Shown here: piece by piece, positions 35,501 through 46,190 of the stretch | Position numbering within the stretch: the stretch's first letter is position 1 | How the letters are laid out: every line of letters starts with the position of its first letter | Assembly (NCBI GenBank): GCA_020631735.1 | Contig: CM036201.1 | Span: forward strand, 77,152,087-77,216,086 | Reading direction: 5' to 3' | Source of the DNA: Saccharum officinarum | Taxonomy: Eukaryota > Streptophyta > Magnoliopsida > Poales > Poaceae | Length of the DNA stretch: 64,000 nt | Made by a program: the position numbers and the translations under genes | The notes under the pieces: generated by a model | The model's input: the letters and a program-made list of their open reading frames with translations, nothing else | What the model was told of the DNA's origin: nothing | Database searches by the model: none

Positions 35501-35995
35501 GACATGTCCAGCAATTGAGTGTAGCAGAGATGCGTATGTTGCGTTGGTGTTGTGGGCACACAAGGAGGGATAGAGTCCGGAACGACGATATTCGGGATAG
35601 GGTTGGGGTGGCACCAATTGAGGAGAAATTGATTCAACATCGGTTGAGATGGTTTGGACATGTCCAACGGAGGCCTCCTGAGGCGTCGGTGCGTAGTGGA
35701 GTTCTAAAGCGGCCCGATAATGTAAAGAGCGGTAGAGGTCGACCTAAACTAACTTGGTTCGAGTCCGTTAAGAGAGATCTTAAGGAGTGGAATATCTCCA
35801 AGGATTTAGCTATGGACAGGAGCGCTTGGAGATTGGCAATCAACGTGCCTGAACCGTGATATCTTTTTGTCTTGTGCCATTTATGTCCCTTTATGTGTCT
35901 CCATGTTTCTCGTCTCTTTTGGGTTTCATCTCTAGCCTACCCTAACTTGTTTGGGACAAAAGACTATGTTGTTGTTGTAACCGAATATGTGCTGC
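32594..35995 (+). mobile_element. RTE-type LINE with 18 bp target duplication
   Basis: The element itself is 32612-35977. It is flanked by perfect copies of TAACCGAATATGTGCTGC (32594-32611 and 35978-35995). It has a 5' region, endonuclease and reverse transcriptase coding region, a short 3' untranslated region with CTAACTTGTTTGGGACAAAA and a terminal GTTGTTGTTG repeat in place of poly(A), as in plant RTE elements. It inserted in the putative Helitron interior. Length is close to full for this family. Confidence 0.88.
32944..35859 (+). pseudogene. LINE endonuclease and reverse transcriptase
   Basis: The N-terminal part is an APE-type endonuclease: RLGSWNVGSLTGK, VQETK, ISAYAPQ, FIGGDLNDHVG. 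The reverse transcriptase (33531-35405) has [23 protein letters not shown], the [11 protein letters not shown] motif and the catalytic FADD ([12 protein letters not shown]). The C-terminal part (35413-35859) has WPTKRRHVQQL and ends INVPEP, typical of the family. Lesions: TGA at 33127-33129 where the family has Trp; a base loss near 33489-33495; one T too many at 35387-35389. It is therefore inactive as written. Confidence 0.88.
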
Positions 35996-36165
35996 CTCAT
36001 GATTGCCTTGCTGTTAGAAAGGTGTAAAAGGCTAAAAGCTACTTCCAGTGTCAGTGCTTTACCTTCGTATATTTTGACACATGGCTATTTCAAGTAGGCT
36101 CTGCATGTACACAGAAGCTTCCTCTGTTAAGAGAATAATTGCCTTTTGTAACATTTCCATCTTAT

Positions 36166-36240
36166 CAGGACGGGAATGCATTTGCTCGTGAGCAGAAACA
36201 CCAACACCGGCCCGTGATATTCGGACCTACAAGCCTTGTT
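36166..36240 (+). pseudogene. Exon-like fragment of unknown gene
   Basis: Bounded by TTATCAG| and |GTAAGT, reading DGNAFAREQKHQHRPVIFGP. Looks like a captured internal exon. The parent gene is not recognised. Further possible exon pieces at 36862-36999 have no recognisable content. Confidence 0.35.
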
Positions 36241-37188
36241 GGTAAGTTTTATTTTTTCTACATCCATGGTCTGGTAAGCTTTATTTTTTCTGAAAAGTAT
36301 GACACATGCTTCAACATCGGTTTAGTTAATGTCCATTCTATGGGGCAGTAGAATTCATTTGTTTGGATGCAACAAATCCAATTTAATATTACATAAAGCA
36401 GCGCTCACCGCACTATGTACTAAAATTTGTCACAATCTTGCAATATACTTGCTGGGAAATATTTGCTTGATAAACTTGAAAGTCAACTCGAATGTACCCT
36501 ACTATGATTTTTTAGGAATATTTGCCTATGATGGTTTAGATCACATGATGCACATTTTTTGAAGGGATAAGGTAGGCGAGATTTGCAATTTAATGTTTTT
36601 TTTGACAATAGCTTCCTTTGTTCGTTGTTCCATTCGTCTACTAGATCAATACTCTTCCCAATCTACTAGATCAATGCTCTTCCCCAATCTACTAGATGGT
36701 TCTGGATGCTTCGTCTCAGGTTGGGATGCGATTCGTTGCTTTTTCTTTGTCTCTCTTGAATTGTTGCTTCGCTTCCTGCAACAAGTTGGTAAGGATCTGC
36801 CGCCTCTTCTGTAACTTTTCACAACTATTGAACTGTTGCTTCGGTTTCAAATTGCAACTTCAGAGCTGCACATTTGATTGCATAGAGGAGGAGAACAATG
36901 ACGATGCCTTACTGCTGGTGGACAGGTGGAAAACCAAGAAGCTGCCAAGCGGACTGCCACTGATCCCTCAGTCCTCACGTCGCTGAGTGGACTGCTGGTC
37001 AGTTCTTGTACCCTTCTGCCTCTACCTCGCTCCCATGGCCTCGGTGGAGTCTGCACATTTAGCCATGGCGATGTACCGCTTGAGCTGCTCTGTACTAGCA
37101 ACATTTTTCTTTCCAAAATTGTGTTGATGGATTGTATATCTGGGGCAACAGGAACTAGCTAGATTTTTCCCCGACTTATCCACCCATC

Positions 37189-39919
37189 CACTACTGCAGA
37201 CTGCGGCTTTGCCTAGCGCCTGAGACGCTCGGCAAAGGCCGAATTGCGCTCGGCCAAGGCTTTGCCGAGCGCAACACTCGGCAAAGGGCTCCCGGCAATG
37301 AAATGCTCGGCAAAGCCTTCTTTGCCGAGCGTTTTTTATCGGGCGCTCGGCAAAGCCTTTGCCGAGCGCCTAAGCGGCACTCGGCAAAGAAAAGCGACGG
37401 TCACGGCGGTAGTCACGGTGTGACGTTTTCTTTGCCGAGCGCCTCCAATAAGACGCTCGGCAAAGAGCAAACTGATTTTTTAAAAAAAATTCTTTGCCTA
37501 GCGCCTCCAGTCTGGCGCTCGGCAAAGAGCAAACTGATTTTTTTAAAAAAAATTCTTTGCCTAGCGCTTCTATCCTGGCGCTCGGCAAAGAGCACACTGA
37601 TTTTTTTTTAAATTCTTTGCCTAGCGCCTCCCGCTTGGCGCTCGGCAAAGAAAAACAATTTTTTTAAAAAAAAATCTTTGCCTAGCGCCTCCAGCCTGGC
37701 GCTCGGCAAAGATCAAACTGATTTTTTTTAAAAAAATCTTTGCCTAGCGCTTTTAGCCTGGCGCTCGGCAAAGACCACACTGATTTTTTTTTAAAAAAAA
37801 AATTTGCCTAGCGTCTCCCGCCTGGCGCTCGGCAAAGAGAAACAATTTTTTTTAAAAAAAAATCTTTGCCTAGCGCCTTCAGTTTGGCGCTCGGCAAAGC
37901 TGGGTAAACTACAAGGCTCTTTGCCTAGCGCTGCGCTAGGCAAATCTGGAACCCAGATTTTATTAAATCTTTAATTTTTGCTTTCTATCGCTGCAAACAT
38001 AACATATCATATATATACATCAAATGGATATCACCATGAACACAAATAACACCATTTATATCACAATTTCATCGCTTCTGTCACCACCATCACCATATAT
38101 ATCACAATAGCACATATATCTCATAATAGCATCACTTATTCGGCAATAAAGTCCATTACAACAACTTGATATTCATGAAGTTCAACACAACAAGTCCAAG
38201 TCCATGACATGAAGTTCAACACAACAAGTCCAGGTCCATCACCAAGAGAAGGAATACGTGACAACAACTTCGACGTTACTCACTGAGGCGGCGGTGAAGG
38301 TTGGTACCCGGGCCACCCATGTGGCGACACCTTGTGCACAACACACCAACCACTGAGATCCGGACTAGTCTTGCAAGCATACGGCGTATAATAAACTTGT
38401 GTGGCCTGTTGTGCCACAATATACACATCGTCTCTTGGATAGACAGAATCCTGTCGAATTTCAACAAGACCAAGATTTGGGGTCTTCCTCGTTACTTCCG
38501 GATCAAACCAATGGCATTTGAATATGACAGGACGAGCTTTGATGCTACCAGGGAATGTGATTTCGTATATTTCTTCAACTCTTCCATAGTAGTCCCTGCC
38601 ATCAGTGCCGGGCGTAAAAACCCCGCTATTTGTGGTCTTTCGATTTGGCCGCACGCGCTCATAGCTTGTTGTGTGAAACCGAAATCCATTCACGTCGTAA
38701 GCGGACAATGACTTGACTCGGCGGTCACACCAATTGCCAACACATCTCAGGTCAGCACCGATAGAAGGATCGGTTCGGGCCTTGGTTGAGAACCAACTAA
38801 TGAAATCGGGCCTCCCTTGTCCCGCACCATTAGCGAGGAGGGTGTCTTGTTCCGACGGGGTAGGCTCCCTTGAACGGTGCCAGTATTGATGAATGAATTC
38901 CCTATGACGAGTAACAAGGGGGTTAGATGTAGAAAAGGTGTGGGATTATTGAAACTAGTACGTTGAGAACTTACACAATGTATGGGTCCACCTCTTCTAG
39001 GTTGGTCAGCACATACAACATAATTTTACGCCTTTTCTACATGTGATAACTTGTGATCACATGTGAGATGTCTAGGTTTCTAACTAACTTACGTGACAAC
39101 GTACACGAAACTTTACCAAATTTTGACCATAGCCTCCACATGTGCTCCAAAGACGTTTCGCTAAGTTTCGTGATTTTCGAACTTTGTTTGCTTTTTTTTT
39201 AATTTAATAGCACTTCACGCGCAACTTGGTCGCCGTGTTCCGTGCGCTAGATGTTCGATATTTCATGCGTGCTCCAGGATACGGCCTTAACATACGCTAA
39301 GTAATGTGAATATCAATTTTCGAACCGTCCAATTCGGAGATTCGATGCACCTACAGTTCAAACACGCGTTTATCGGAGAATTCAATTAAATCAAATAAAC
39401 TAACGATAAATAGTAAAAAGATTTAAAAAAGTACCAAAACTTAACCTATACTTTTAAATAATGTGTAATGCATGACAAAAAAGTTTGAAACAAAAAAACA
39501 AAAAAAAAATTCTTTGCCGAGCGCCAAATGTCAGCGCTCGGCAAAGAGGTGCCTTTGCCGAGCGCCAAGGTTGGCACTCGGCAAAGAGACACCTTTGCCT
39601 AGCGCCTAACGCAGGGCGCTCGGCAAAGAGCCACCTTTGCCGAGCGCTTAACGGAGGGCGCTCGGCAAAGAACGACGGTATATTCCGCGGTGGCTCTTTG
39701 CCGAGTGCTATCCTTTGCCGAGCGCCTGGCGCTTGGCAAAGACGTTCTTTGCTGAGTGTTTCTCTTTGCCGAGGGCCTGGCGCTAGGCAAAGGAGTCATT
39801 GCCGAGCGCATTCTTTGCCGAGAGCCCGGCGCTAGGCAAAGGTGGCCTTTGCCGAGCGCCCGATAAATAGCGCTCGGCAAAGACCCAGGCGCTAGGCAAA
39901 GGCACTGTCTGCCGTAGTG
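37189..39919. mobile_element. CACTA transposon, internally deleted (2.7 kb)
   Basis: Terminal inverted repeats CACTACTGCAGACTGCGGC (37189) and, reversed, CACTACGGCAGACAGTGCC (39919), flanked by the 3 bp duplication ATC (37186-37188 and 39920-39922). Subterminal arrays of TTTGCCGAGCGCC ... GGCGCTCGGCAAAG fill 37200-37960 and 39510-39900; these are the likely transposase binding sites of En/Spm elements. Only the C-terminal end of a transposase gene remains, so it depends on a partner element for movement. Confidence 0.9.
38280..38905 (-). pseudogene. CACTA transposase C-terminal remnant (DUF4216)
   Basis: Minus strand. From an acceptor-like CATAG|GG near 38905 the frame reads REFIHQYW ... FISWFSTKAR ... 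CVGNWCDRRVKSLSAYDVNG, then VNGFRFHTTSYERVRPNRKT, DYYGRVEEIYEITF and FKCHWFDPEVTR, ending GWPGYQPSPPPQ at 38280. The last part matches the DUF4216 domain at the C-terminus of plant TNP2-type transposases. The catalytic part upstream is absent. Confidence 0.75.
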
Positions 39920-40519
39920 ATCTGATGTCCAACATTGTGATGCTCAGTGACGGAACCAGGGGGGGCTAGCAGGGGCCGTGGCCCCCCAAGCACAGTAAGT
40001 TCCCTTTAATACCTATATAAATATATGAATTTACAGCTAAAAAATATCAATTTTCACCTATTTTTTACTCAAATATTATGATTTTAGTTATAAATAGTGT
40101 AAAATATTTAAAAAGTTGTTGAATCATATAATTACATATATTTTAGCACACTAAAAAAATATGATCATATTTGTTTGGCCTCCTAGTCAGAATCGCTGGT
40201 CCCGTCTCCGGTGATGCTCCTCCTGCATCTTTGTGTGACACGCTCTAATGATGCATCTTGGCTGTGGCTATGTTTTTGTTGGTGAACTGAAAAAGCTTTG
40301 GACTTCCCAGCGAAGTGTAGACTGCAGAGTGGTAATTTTAGTTTTGATAGTTTTTACAATCTGAAAATTATTAATATGGAGCTGAATGGTTATTGTCCTT
40401 GTGATGCATAGGAATTATTTGTTATATTAAATATATGTAGCGTGCTCAAGTCATGGTTTATTTCCATTTCATTTTTCTAATATATGACGGTTGTTTTCAT
40501 GTGCATCCCTGAAATGAAG
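39920..40519. repeat. Decayed MITE-like stretch and Helitron tail
   Basis: 39946-40212 begins CAGTGACGGAACCAGG and ends with GGTCCCGTCTCCGGTGATG, loosely inverted, like a decayed hAT-type MITE. The remainder is AT-rich DNA before the Helitron end. Confidence 0.3.
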
Positions 40520-40833
40520 CCGTGGTGTTAGCACGGGCACTATACTAGTATATAGTAATGACGTACTGACATCCAAGTCTATGACACTACATCACTAGTA
40601 GTTGAGCGACATACGAAATTCAAAGACTATCCAACGTTAGAGATCCAAAAAAATCTTGTGTCACCTTACGCATACCCAGTCCATTTGTTATTTACAAGTA
40701 GAAGTCACGCATGCATACCAAAAGCGCTCGTTCATGTCTACGCATGCATCAATGGCAAAGATAGTAGATATGCATTTCGAGCTTGACCTGCAGGTCACCA
40801 GCACTGTAATTTATGTTTTGCACGAAGTTGCGG

Positions 40834-40980
40834 CAGTGGCGGATGTAGATAGTACCTGTGGGGCCATCTGGCCCCACAGGTTTTGACGAATCTAGTGCAA
40901 TTTTACTGTAGCATATATGGTTTGGTCCCATAGCTTCTGCTGGCTGGCCCCATAGGTTTTGATTCCTGGATCCGCCACTG
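40834..40980. mobile_element. hAT-like MITE upstream of a WAK gene
   Basis: 147 bp with inverted ends CAGTGGCGGA and TCCGCCACTG and flanking 8 bp AGTTGCGG (40826-40833) / AGTTACGG (40981-40988), one mismatch. An 8 bp duplication suits hAT. It contains an internal palindrome CTGTGGGGCC..GGCCCCACAG. It lies 198 bp before the WAK start codon, so it is within the promoter. Confidence 0.65.
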
Positions 40981-41177
40981 AGTTACGGTCTCACTTACTT
41001 GCTTTTCAAGGCAAAAAAAAACATCAATTACTGCTGGAGTGCTGGTGGTGTACTTTGAATTGGCCAATGTTTTTCGTGACGCGCCAGGAGACCATGTCAT
41101 GCACGGTTACCTCCCTACCGTACGTACCTGCTAGGCTGCTACCCAACGCACGAACATGCGCACTGTCCCGCAGTGAC

Positions 41178-43438
41178 ATGGCGACGATGTGTAGCCTCGC
41201 CGCCGTCCCGCTGCTGCTGATGCAGCTCGCGACGACGGCTGCTGCGGCGAACATGGCCGGCTGCGAGAGCAGGTGCGGCGACGTGGAGATGCCCTACCCG
41301 TTCGGCTTCGGCACCAGCAACGGCTGCCACCGGGCGGGCTTCGAGGTCACCTGCGACACCACGTACCAGCCGCCGAAGCTCACCCTGGGGAGGAGCGGCG
41401 GCGGCGGTCCGGAGGTGCTGGAGATATCGCTGCGGAACAGCACCGTGCGCGTCCGCAGCACGGTGTGGTCCTTCCCCGCCGCCGCCGCCGGCACCACGAG
41501 CGACGCGAGGGTCGACGCCCTCCCCGCAAACCTCCGCGAGTCCCAGTACGCACTCTCCGCCGCGCGGAACAGCCTCGTCCTCGTCGGCTGCGGCTTCCAG
41601 TTCCAGGCCACCGCGCCCGCGCGGCAAGGAAACGCGGCCCGCACGTTCACCTCGTGTGCGCCGTCCTGTCCGGGCGCCGCGCAGCGGAAGCTCCGGCACG
41701 GGCCGTGCGACGGCGCCGGCTGCTGCGAAGCGCCCATCCCGACGACGGGCGGCGGCCTCACGTCGTCGTCTTTCGGCGTCCGGTTCTCCTGGCTGCAGGA
41801 GAACGCCACGGCTCGGCGGCCGGCGTGGGTGGCGCCCGGCGCGAACGTGTTCATGGTGGAGCACGAGTGGTGGCGCGACAGGGAGAACGTGGTTCCGGTT
41901 AAGCTGTCGCTCCTCTCCTCCGGCAATGCCACCGGGTTCGTGATCCCGGCCGTCCTGGACTGGGCGCTGAACACGTCGTCGTCATGCGCGGCGGCGGCGA
42001 AGATTCCCGGCTTTGGCTGCGTCAGCAGAAACAGCGAGTGCCTCAACGCCACGGGCAGCGCCGACGGCTATTTCTGCCGGTGCAAGGACGGCTACAACGG
42101 CAACCCTTACGTGCGAGGTGGCTGCCGGGGAGCTCGAAGGCATCTCGCAGCTGGTAAGCTTGATCCAACCACCTTCTCTTCTGGAAAAAGATTTCAAAGA
42201 TTGATGACATCCGAGGGTGACATGTTTCCGCAGGCGCATTTTTGGCTATGGGGGTTGGCATTGGTATGTTCCTTTTGCTTCTGGTTCTTGCTGCCATCTT
42301 TGCAACAAAAAGGCTCAAGATTCGCAAAGCCAGGAAAATGAGGCAGAAATTCTTCAGGCAAAACCGCGGGTTGCTGCTTCAGCAACTGGTTGATAAAGAC
42401 ATCGCCCAAGGGATGATCTTCAGCTTGGAGGAGCTTGAGAAGGCAACAAATAAGTTTGATGAGTCGCGCATCCTCGGCGACGGAGGGCATGGCACGGTCT
42501 ATAAAGGCATACTCTCCAATCAACGTGTTGTTGCCATCAAAAAGTCAAGACTCGTGATTCAAAAGGAGATTGAAGAATTTATCAATGAAGTTGCCATCCT
42601 CTCGCAAATAAACCACAGAAACGTAGTGAAGCTTTTCGGATGTTGCCTTGAGACAGAAGTTCCGTTGCTGGTCTACGAGTTCATTCCAAATGGAACACTT
42701 TATGCCCACCTTCATGTTGACAGCCCTCAAAACCCATTGGCATGGAAAGACCGGCTGCGTATCGCCTCTGAAGTTGCTAGTTCTCTGGCCTATCTTCACG
42801 CAGCCGCTTCGACGTCAGTGGTGCACAGGGACATCAAGACATCCAACATACTGCTTGACGACCGATTGACGGCTAAAGTGTCGGACTTCGGTGCCTCTAG
42901 AGGCATCGAAATCGATCGATCAGGAGTGACGGCTAGCATACAGGGAACATTTGGCTATATGGATCCTGAGTACTACTACACAAGGCGATTGACTGACAAA
43001 AGTGATGTCTACAGCTACGGTGTCATGCTTGTTGAACTTCTAACAGGAAAGAAGCCGATCGTGTACATTTCGCCTGAAGGTGACGCTCTTGTGGCACACT
43101 TTGTCACGTTACTGAATGAAGGGAAGGTCAGTGAGATACTAGATGAACAGGTCATCCAAGAAGGAGAGGAGGAGGGCAAACAAGTGGCAGAAATAGCAGC
43201 GATATGCTTGAGGACGAAGGGAGAAGACAGGCCTAGTATGCGGAACGTGGAGATGAGACTTCAAGGACTGCAGTGTCGTCCGGAGATCGACATTTCATTA
43301 GCTGAAGAGGACCAGCTGAATGAACTAAACGGCCTAACAATTCGAGGAGGAAACAACGGTAATGCCGGGGACAACTATTGCAGTAGACATTACAGCATCG
43401 AGGAAGAGATCTTGTTGTCTGCGAGCTTGGAGCGCTAA
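41178..43438 (+). CDS. Wall-associated receptor kinase (WAK), intact
   Basis: Two exons: 41178-42153 (donor CTG|GTAAGC) and 42234-43438 (acceptor CCGCAG|GC), joined in phase 1; about 726 residues. I chose the ATG at 41178 since it opens directly into a signal peptide (MATMCSLAAVPLLLMQLATT). The ectodomain starts with CESRC and YPFG (residues 29-43, GUB_WAK), continues with a WAK-associated Cys-rich part and one EGF-like module (about 281-315). A transmembrane helix follows at about 328-348. The kinase has glycine loop LGDGGHGT (407-414), Lys 428, HRD 523-525 and DFG 543-545, hence an RD kinase with all catalytic residues. Unlike its neighbours it lacks a separate calcium-EGF exon. It should sit in the plasma membrane, sense pectin or wall fragments, and phosphorylate Ser/Thr targets. 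Confidence 0.92.
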
Positions 43439-43879
43439 TCGTTACACCATGTTCCCTTCCAGCAGCAAAGGCGTCTCTCTGCTCTCTAGTACATTGTTTG
43501 TACACTTTGTTGCTTATATGCACCACTCCTCAGTCCTCACTCCTCACTCCTCAGTCAATAGATTTCAAATCTTCATCCCGCTTGCACAATCGTAGAATAT
43601 GTACATATTAAAAAAATTTATTTGTAGTGAGAATGGCATTTTGGCAGAACTACTTCTAGTACTTCCAAAGAATATGATACTGAAGTTTAGAAGTTTCAAA
43701 AGCAAGTTATTCGATATGCATGTAAGCTGCAGAGCCTTCAGAACAAATTACTCTGAGCAACTGAACTAACACTACATCAGGAAGCAAATCTGCAATCTTA
43801 CCATGACTGCAAGGCAAGTTCGCAACGGCCGATACCCCTTTCTTGCGTCGGATTCCAACACCAATATTGTGTTGTGCTT
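43439..43879 (+). other. 3' flank of the intact WAK gene
   Basis: Presumed 3' untranslated region and beyond; the first 75 bp are shared with the truncated duplicate at 48970-49045. No gene is seen. Confidence 0.5.
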
Positions 43880-44708
43880 CCTATATGATTTTTGGCGTGG
43901 CTAGCGCCTATACGTCCGGACGTTAGCCCTAGTCCGAATGCCCGTGCCCGCCCCGCCTGCTGCGCCCGTCCTGCTTGCCACACATGCTGCTAAGCCTGCC
44001 CGGTCTTTTCCAAAAAAAAGTCAACCCTGCATGCAACTGCTGCCCGCATGTAACTCCGCGCCATGCAATAGTTGCGCATGCACATCGCCCCTGCATGCTA
44101 GTGCGCCTACACATGTAGTTGATGCCCGCCTCGTGCCTGCTGATGCGCATGCAGGTGGGAACCGCTACGCCCGTGGAGACCGTATCTGCATGCGCCCGCT
44201 TCCTACGCCTGCTTATGTTGCAACATGAAAGCAATTTCTACAGCATACATCTGAAACATGTAAAATATTTACAAACATACGTTTGCAACATATGTGTATC
44301 GCAACTACAACATCCAGATAAACATATTTGCAAAATACGTCTGAAACAGGTGAAACATTTTGAATAGATGCTTGCAACATATGTCTGAAACATATGCAAT
44401 ATTGCAACATATGCAATATCTAGATGAAACACTTGCAACATAGGTTTAAAACAGGTAAAACTTTTGGAACATACACTTGCAACATACATGTATAACCACT
44501 GCAACATATGCAATATCCAGATAAAATACTTGCAACATACGTTTGGAGTAGCCAAAACATTTAAAACATACAGTTGCAATATACTTTATAGCCATTGCAA
44601 CATATAGAACACCAGATCTACTTTTACAACATCCAGATGAAACATATGCCATATACATCTGAAATACATGAAACATATAGTTACAATATGTGCTCATCTA
44701 CTTATTGC
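43880..44708. repeat. C-rich segment and GCAACATA minisatellite
   Basis: 43930-44210 is C-rich with a CCTGC theme. 44220-44690 is a degenerate tandem array of units containing TTGCAACATA, TCTGAAACAT and ATCCAGATGAAACA at roughly 40-70 bp spacing. Open frames on either strand follow the repeat and are not genes. Confidence 0.65.
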
Positions 44709-45857
44709 CACTACCGGACTCAGGAGCTCGGCAAAGGCCATAAAGCACTAGGCAAAGCCTTTGCCGAGTGCCACACTCGGTATACCTCACACGGTAAAAT
44801 TTTGGTCGGTAAAGTGGACTTTGCCGAGTGCTTTATCTCGGGCACTCGGCAAAGCCTTTGTTGAGTGCTAAAAAACACTCGCAAAGAATAAACCGAAAAA
44901 ATCCCGAAAAAAATAGCAAAATTTTTTTTGCCGGGAGGCCCCCACCGGCCACTGCACCACACTGTCACTTGTGTCTAGATTCCGTTTTAGTTCCCCTATA
45001 TATTGTACTAAATCGAGTGTAAATTACTTGTTTGAGGCCCTAAACGAATTCAAATCAAAAAGTTGTCAACCACAAAGTTTCATAACTTTTTGAAATCTAC
45101 AACTTTTATTTTGATTGTTTCTCCATCCAAGGTCATTTACAAAATTTAAATTTCAAATTTGAAAAATTCAAATATAGTTTTCATTGACAAGATGATTTCA
45201 AATTAAAAAGTTGTCAGAGATCTATAACTTTCATTTTGGTCGTTTCTCCATCCGAGGTCGTTTGAAAAATTAAAATTTCAAATTTGAGAAATTTAGACGT
45301 ACTTTTCGTTGGCAAAATTAATTCATATTAAAAAAGTGTTCAACTACAAAGTTGTATAGCTTCTCAAGATCTACAACTTTTATTTTGGTCATTTGTTCAT
45401 CTGACATAGTGGTAGTAATATTGTTTACAAAACTTAGAGATTTCTCTTCTAGTTTTCATGAAACTATACGAGAGATGTAAATTTTGTGAACAACGTTACT
45501 ATCGCTTTGTCGAACGAAGAAATGACCAAAACAAAAGTCGTAGATCTTGAGAAGTTATACAATTTTGTAGTTAAAAACTTTTTCATTTGAATTAATTTAC
45601 TGCTTCAAAATGTGCTTTGTAGATCTTGTGTTGTCGAGTGCAAAACAAAAAAACACTCGGTAAAAACCTTCTTTGCCGAGTGCAAAAAAAATGCTCGGCA
45701 AAGAGCTTCTTTGCCGAGTGAAAAAAAACACTTGACAAAGAGCTTGTTTCCTGAGTGTTTTTTTTACCGAGTGTTTTTTTGGCACTCGGCAAAGAACTCT
45801 TAAAATTGCACTCGGCAAACCATCTAGCACTCGGCAAAGAGCCGATTTCCGATAGTG
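44709..45857. mobile_element. Non-coding CACTA element (1.15 kb)
   Basis: Ends CACTACCGGACTCAGGAGC (44709) and ...CCGATTTCCGATAGTG (45857), flanked by TGC on both sides (44706-44708, 45858-45860). Subterminal CTCGGCAAAG / TTTGCCGAGTGC motifs are present at both ends. The middle (45040-45590) has about four degenerate ~130 bp units built on AAAAAGTTGTCAAC and GATCTACAACTTTTATTTTG, some inverted. No transposase, so a MITE-like derivative. Its motif is GAGTGC where the 37189 element has GAGCGC, so it is a different family. Confidence 0.85.
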
Positions 45858-45860
45858 TGC

Positions 45861-46190
45861 CGCCCAATGGAGGCTAGTTGACGCGGTGCGAGGGAGCGCA
45901 ACGCGAGACAGATGACGCGAGGCACGGACGGGGTGCGCGGCATGAGGCGCGAGACGGGTCTGGTGCGACCGTGCGAGGCGCGAGGTACAGGGGCGCAGGG
46001 CGCAAGGTGGGAGACGCAGGGGCGTGCGGTGCGAGGCAGGTCTGGTGCGACTGTGCGAGATGTGAGTTTTTTTTTTTCAGAAAAGTGCGAGGCGCGAGGT
46101 ACGGGGGCACATGGCGCGAGGCGGGAGGCGTAGGGAAGCGTGGCGCACGGCGGGTCCGTCCCATCCGGACGGACGGACGTCGTGATAGGA
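45861..46190. repeat. GC-rich GCGAGGCGCGAGG minisatellite
   Basis: Short purine-rich units such as GCGAGGCGCGAGGTAC and GGGAGACGCAGG repeat irregularly. With the C-rich segment at 43930-44210 it flanks the CACTA element. GCGCCTATACGTCCGGACG at about 43907 and the reverse of GGACGGACGTCGTGATAGGA (46170-46189) could be decayed inverted ends of one host element; this is weak. Confidence 0.4.

Larger units (their letters stand above)
30545..40548 (+). mobile_element. Probable composite Helitron with captured exons
   Basis: The 3' end is clear: a hairpin (CCGTG-GTGTTA-GCACGGG, 40520-40537) followed by CACTATACTAG and a T (CTAG at 40545-40548). The 5' end is a proposal: TCTCTATCTCTACTCTC after an A at 30544, ahead of exon-like pieces in plus orientation. 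Inside lie MCM5 exon fragments, other exon-like pieces with GT-AG borders, a LINE with target duplication and a CACTA element. A second, similar hairpin at 32280-32308 suggests either nesting or that the captured exons belong to a smaller Helitron ending there. No Rep/helicase gene is visible, so the element is non-autonomous. Confidence 0.45.

Noticed and set aside
37303..37648. Frames in both strands with repeated SLPSAR / LGKEFF peptides
   Set aside because: Translations of CACTA subterminal repeats.
37200..39900. Regular spaced repeats resembling a CRISPR array
   Set aside because: Repeats are inverted pairs, variable in spacing, bounded by CACTA ends with a 3 bp duplication; eukaryotic transposon.
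40959..41177. Upstream extension of the intact WAK frame to 40959
   Set aside because: The ATG at 41178 opens straight into a signal peptide; the extension would bury it and includes MITE sequence.
41139..42052. Long minus- and plus-strand frames over the WAK ectodomain
   Set aside because: GC-rich third positions of the real WAK exon create shadow frames; no domain in any of them.
44213..44697. Cys/Met-rich minus-strand frames (MLQVFYLDIAYVA and similar)
   Set aside because: Follow the GCAACATA minisatellite; considered as a small Cys-rich protein family and dropped since the periodicity is that of the DNA repeat.
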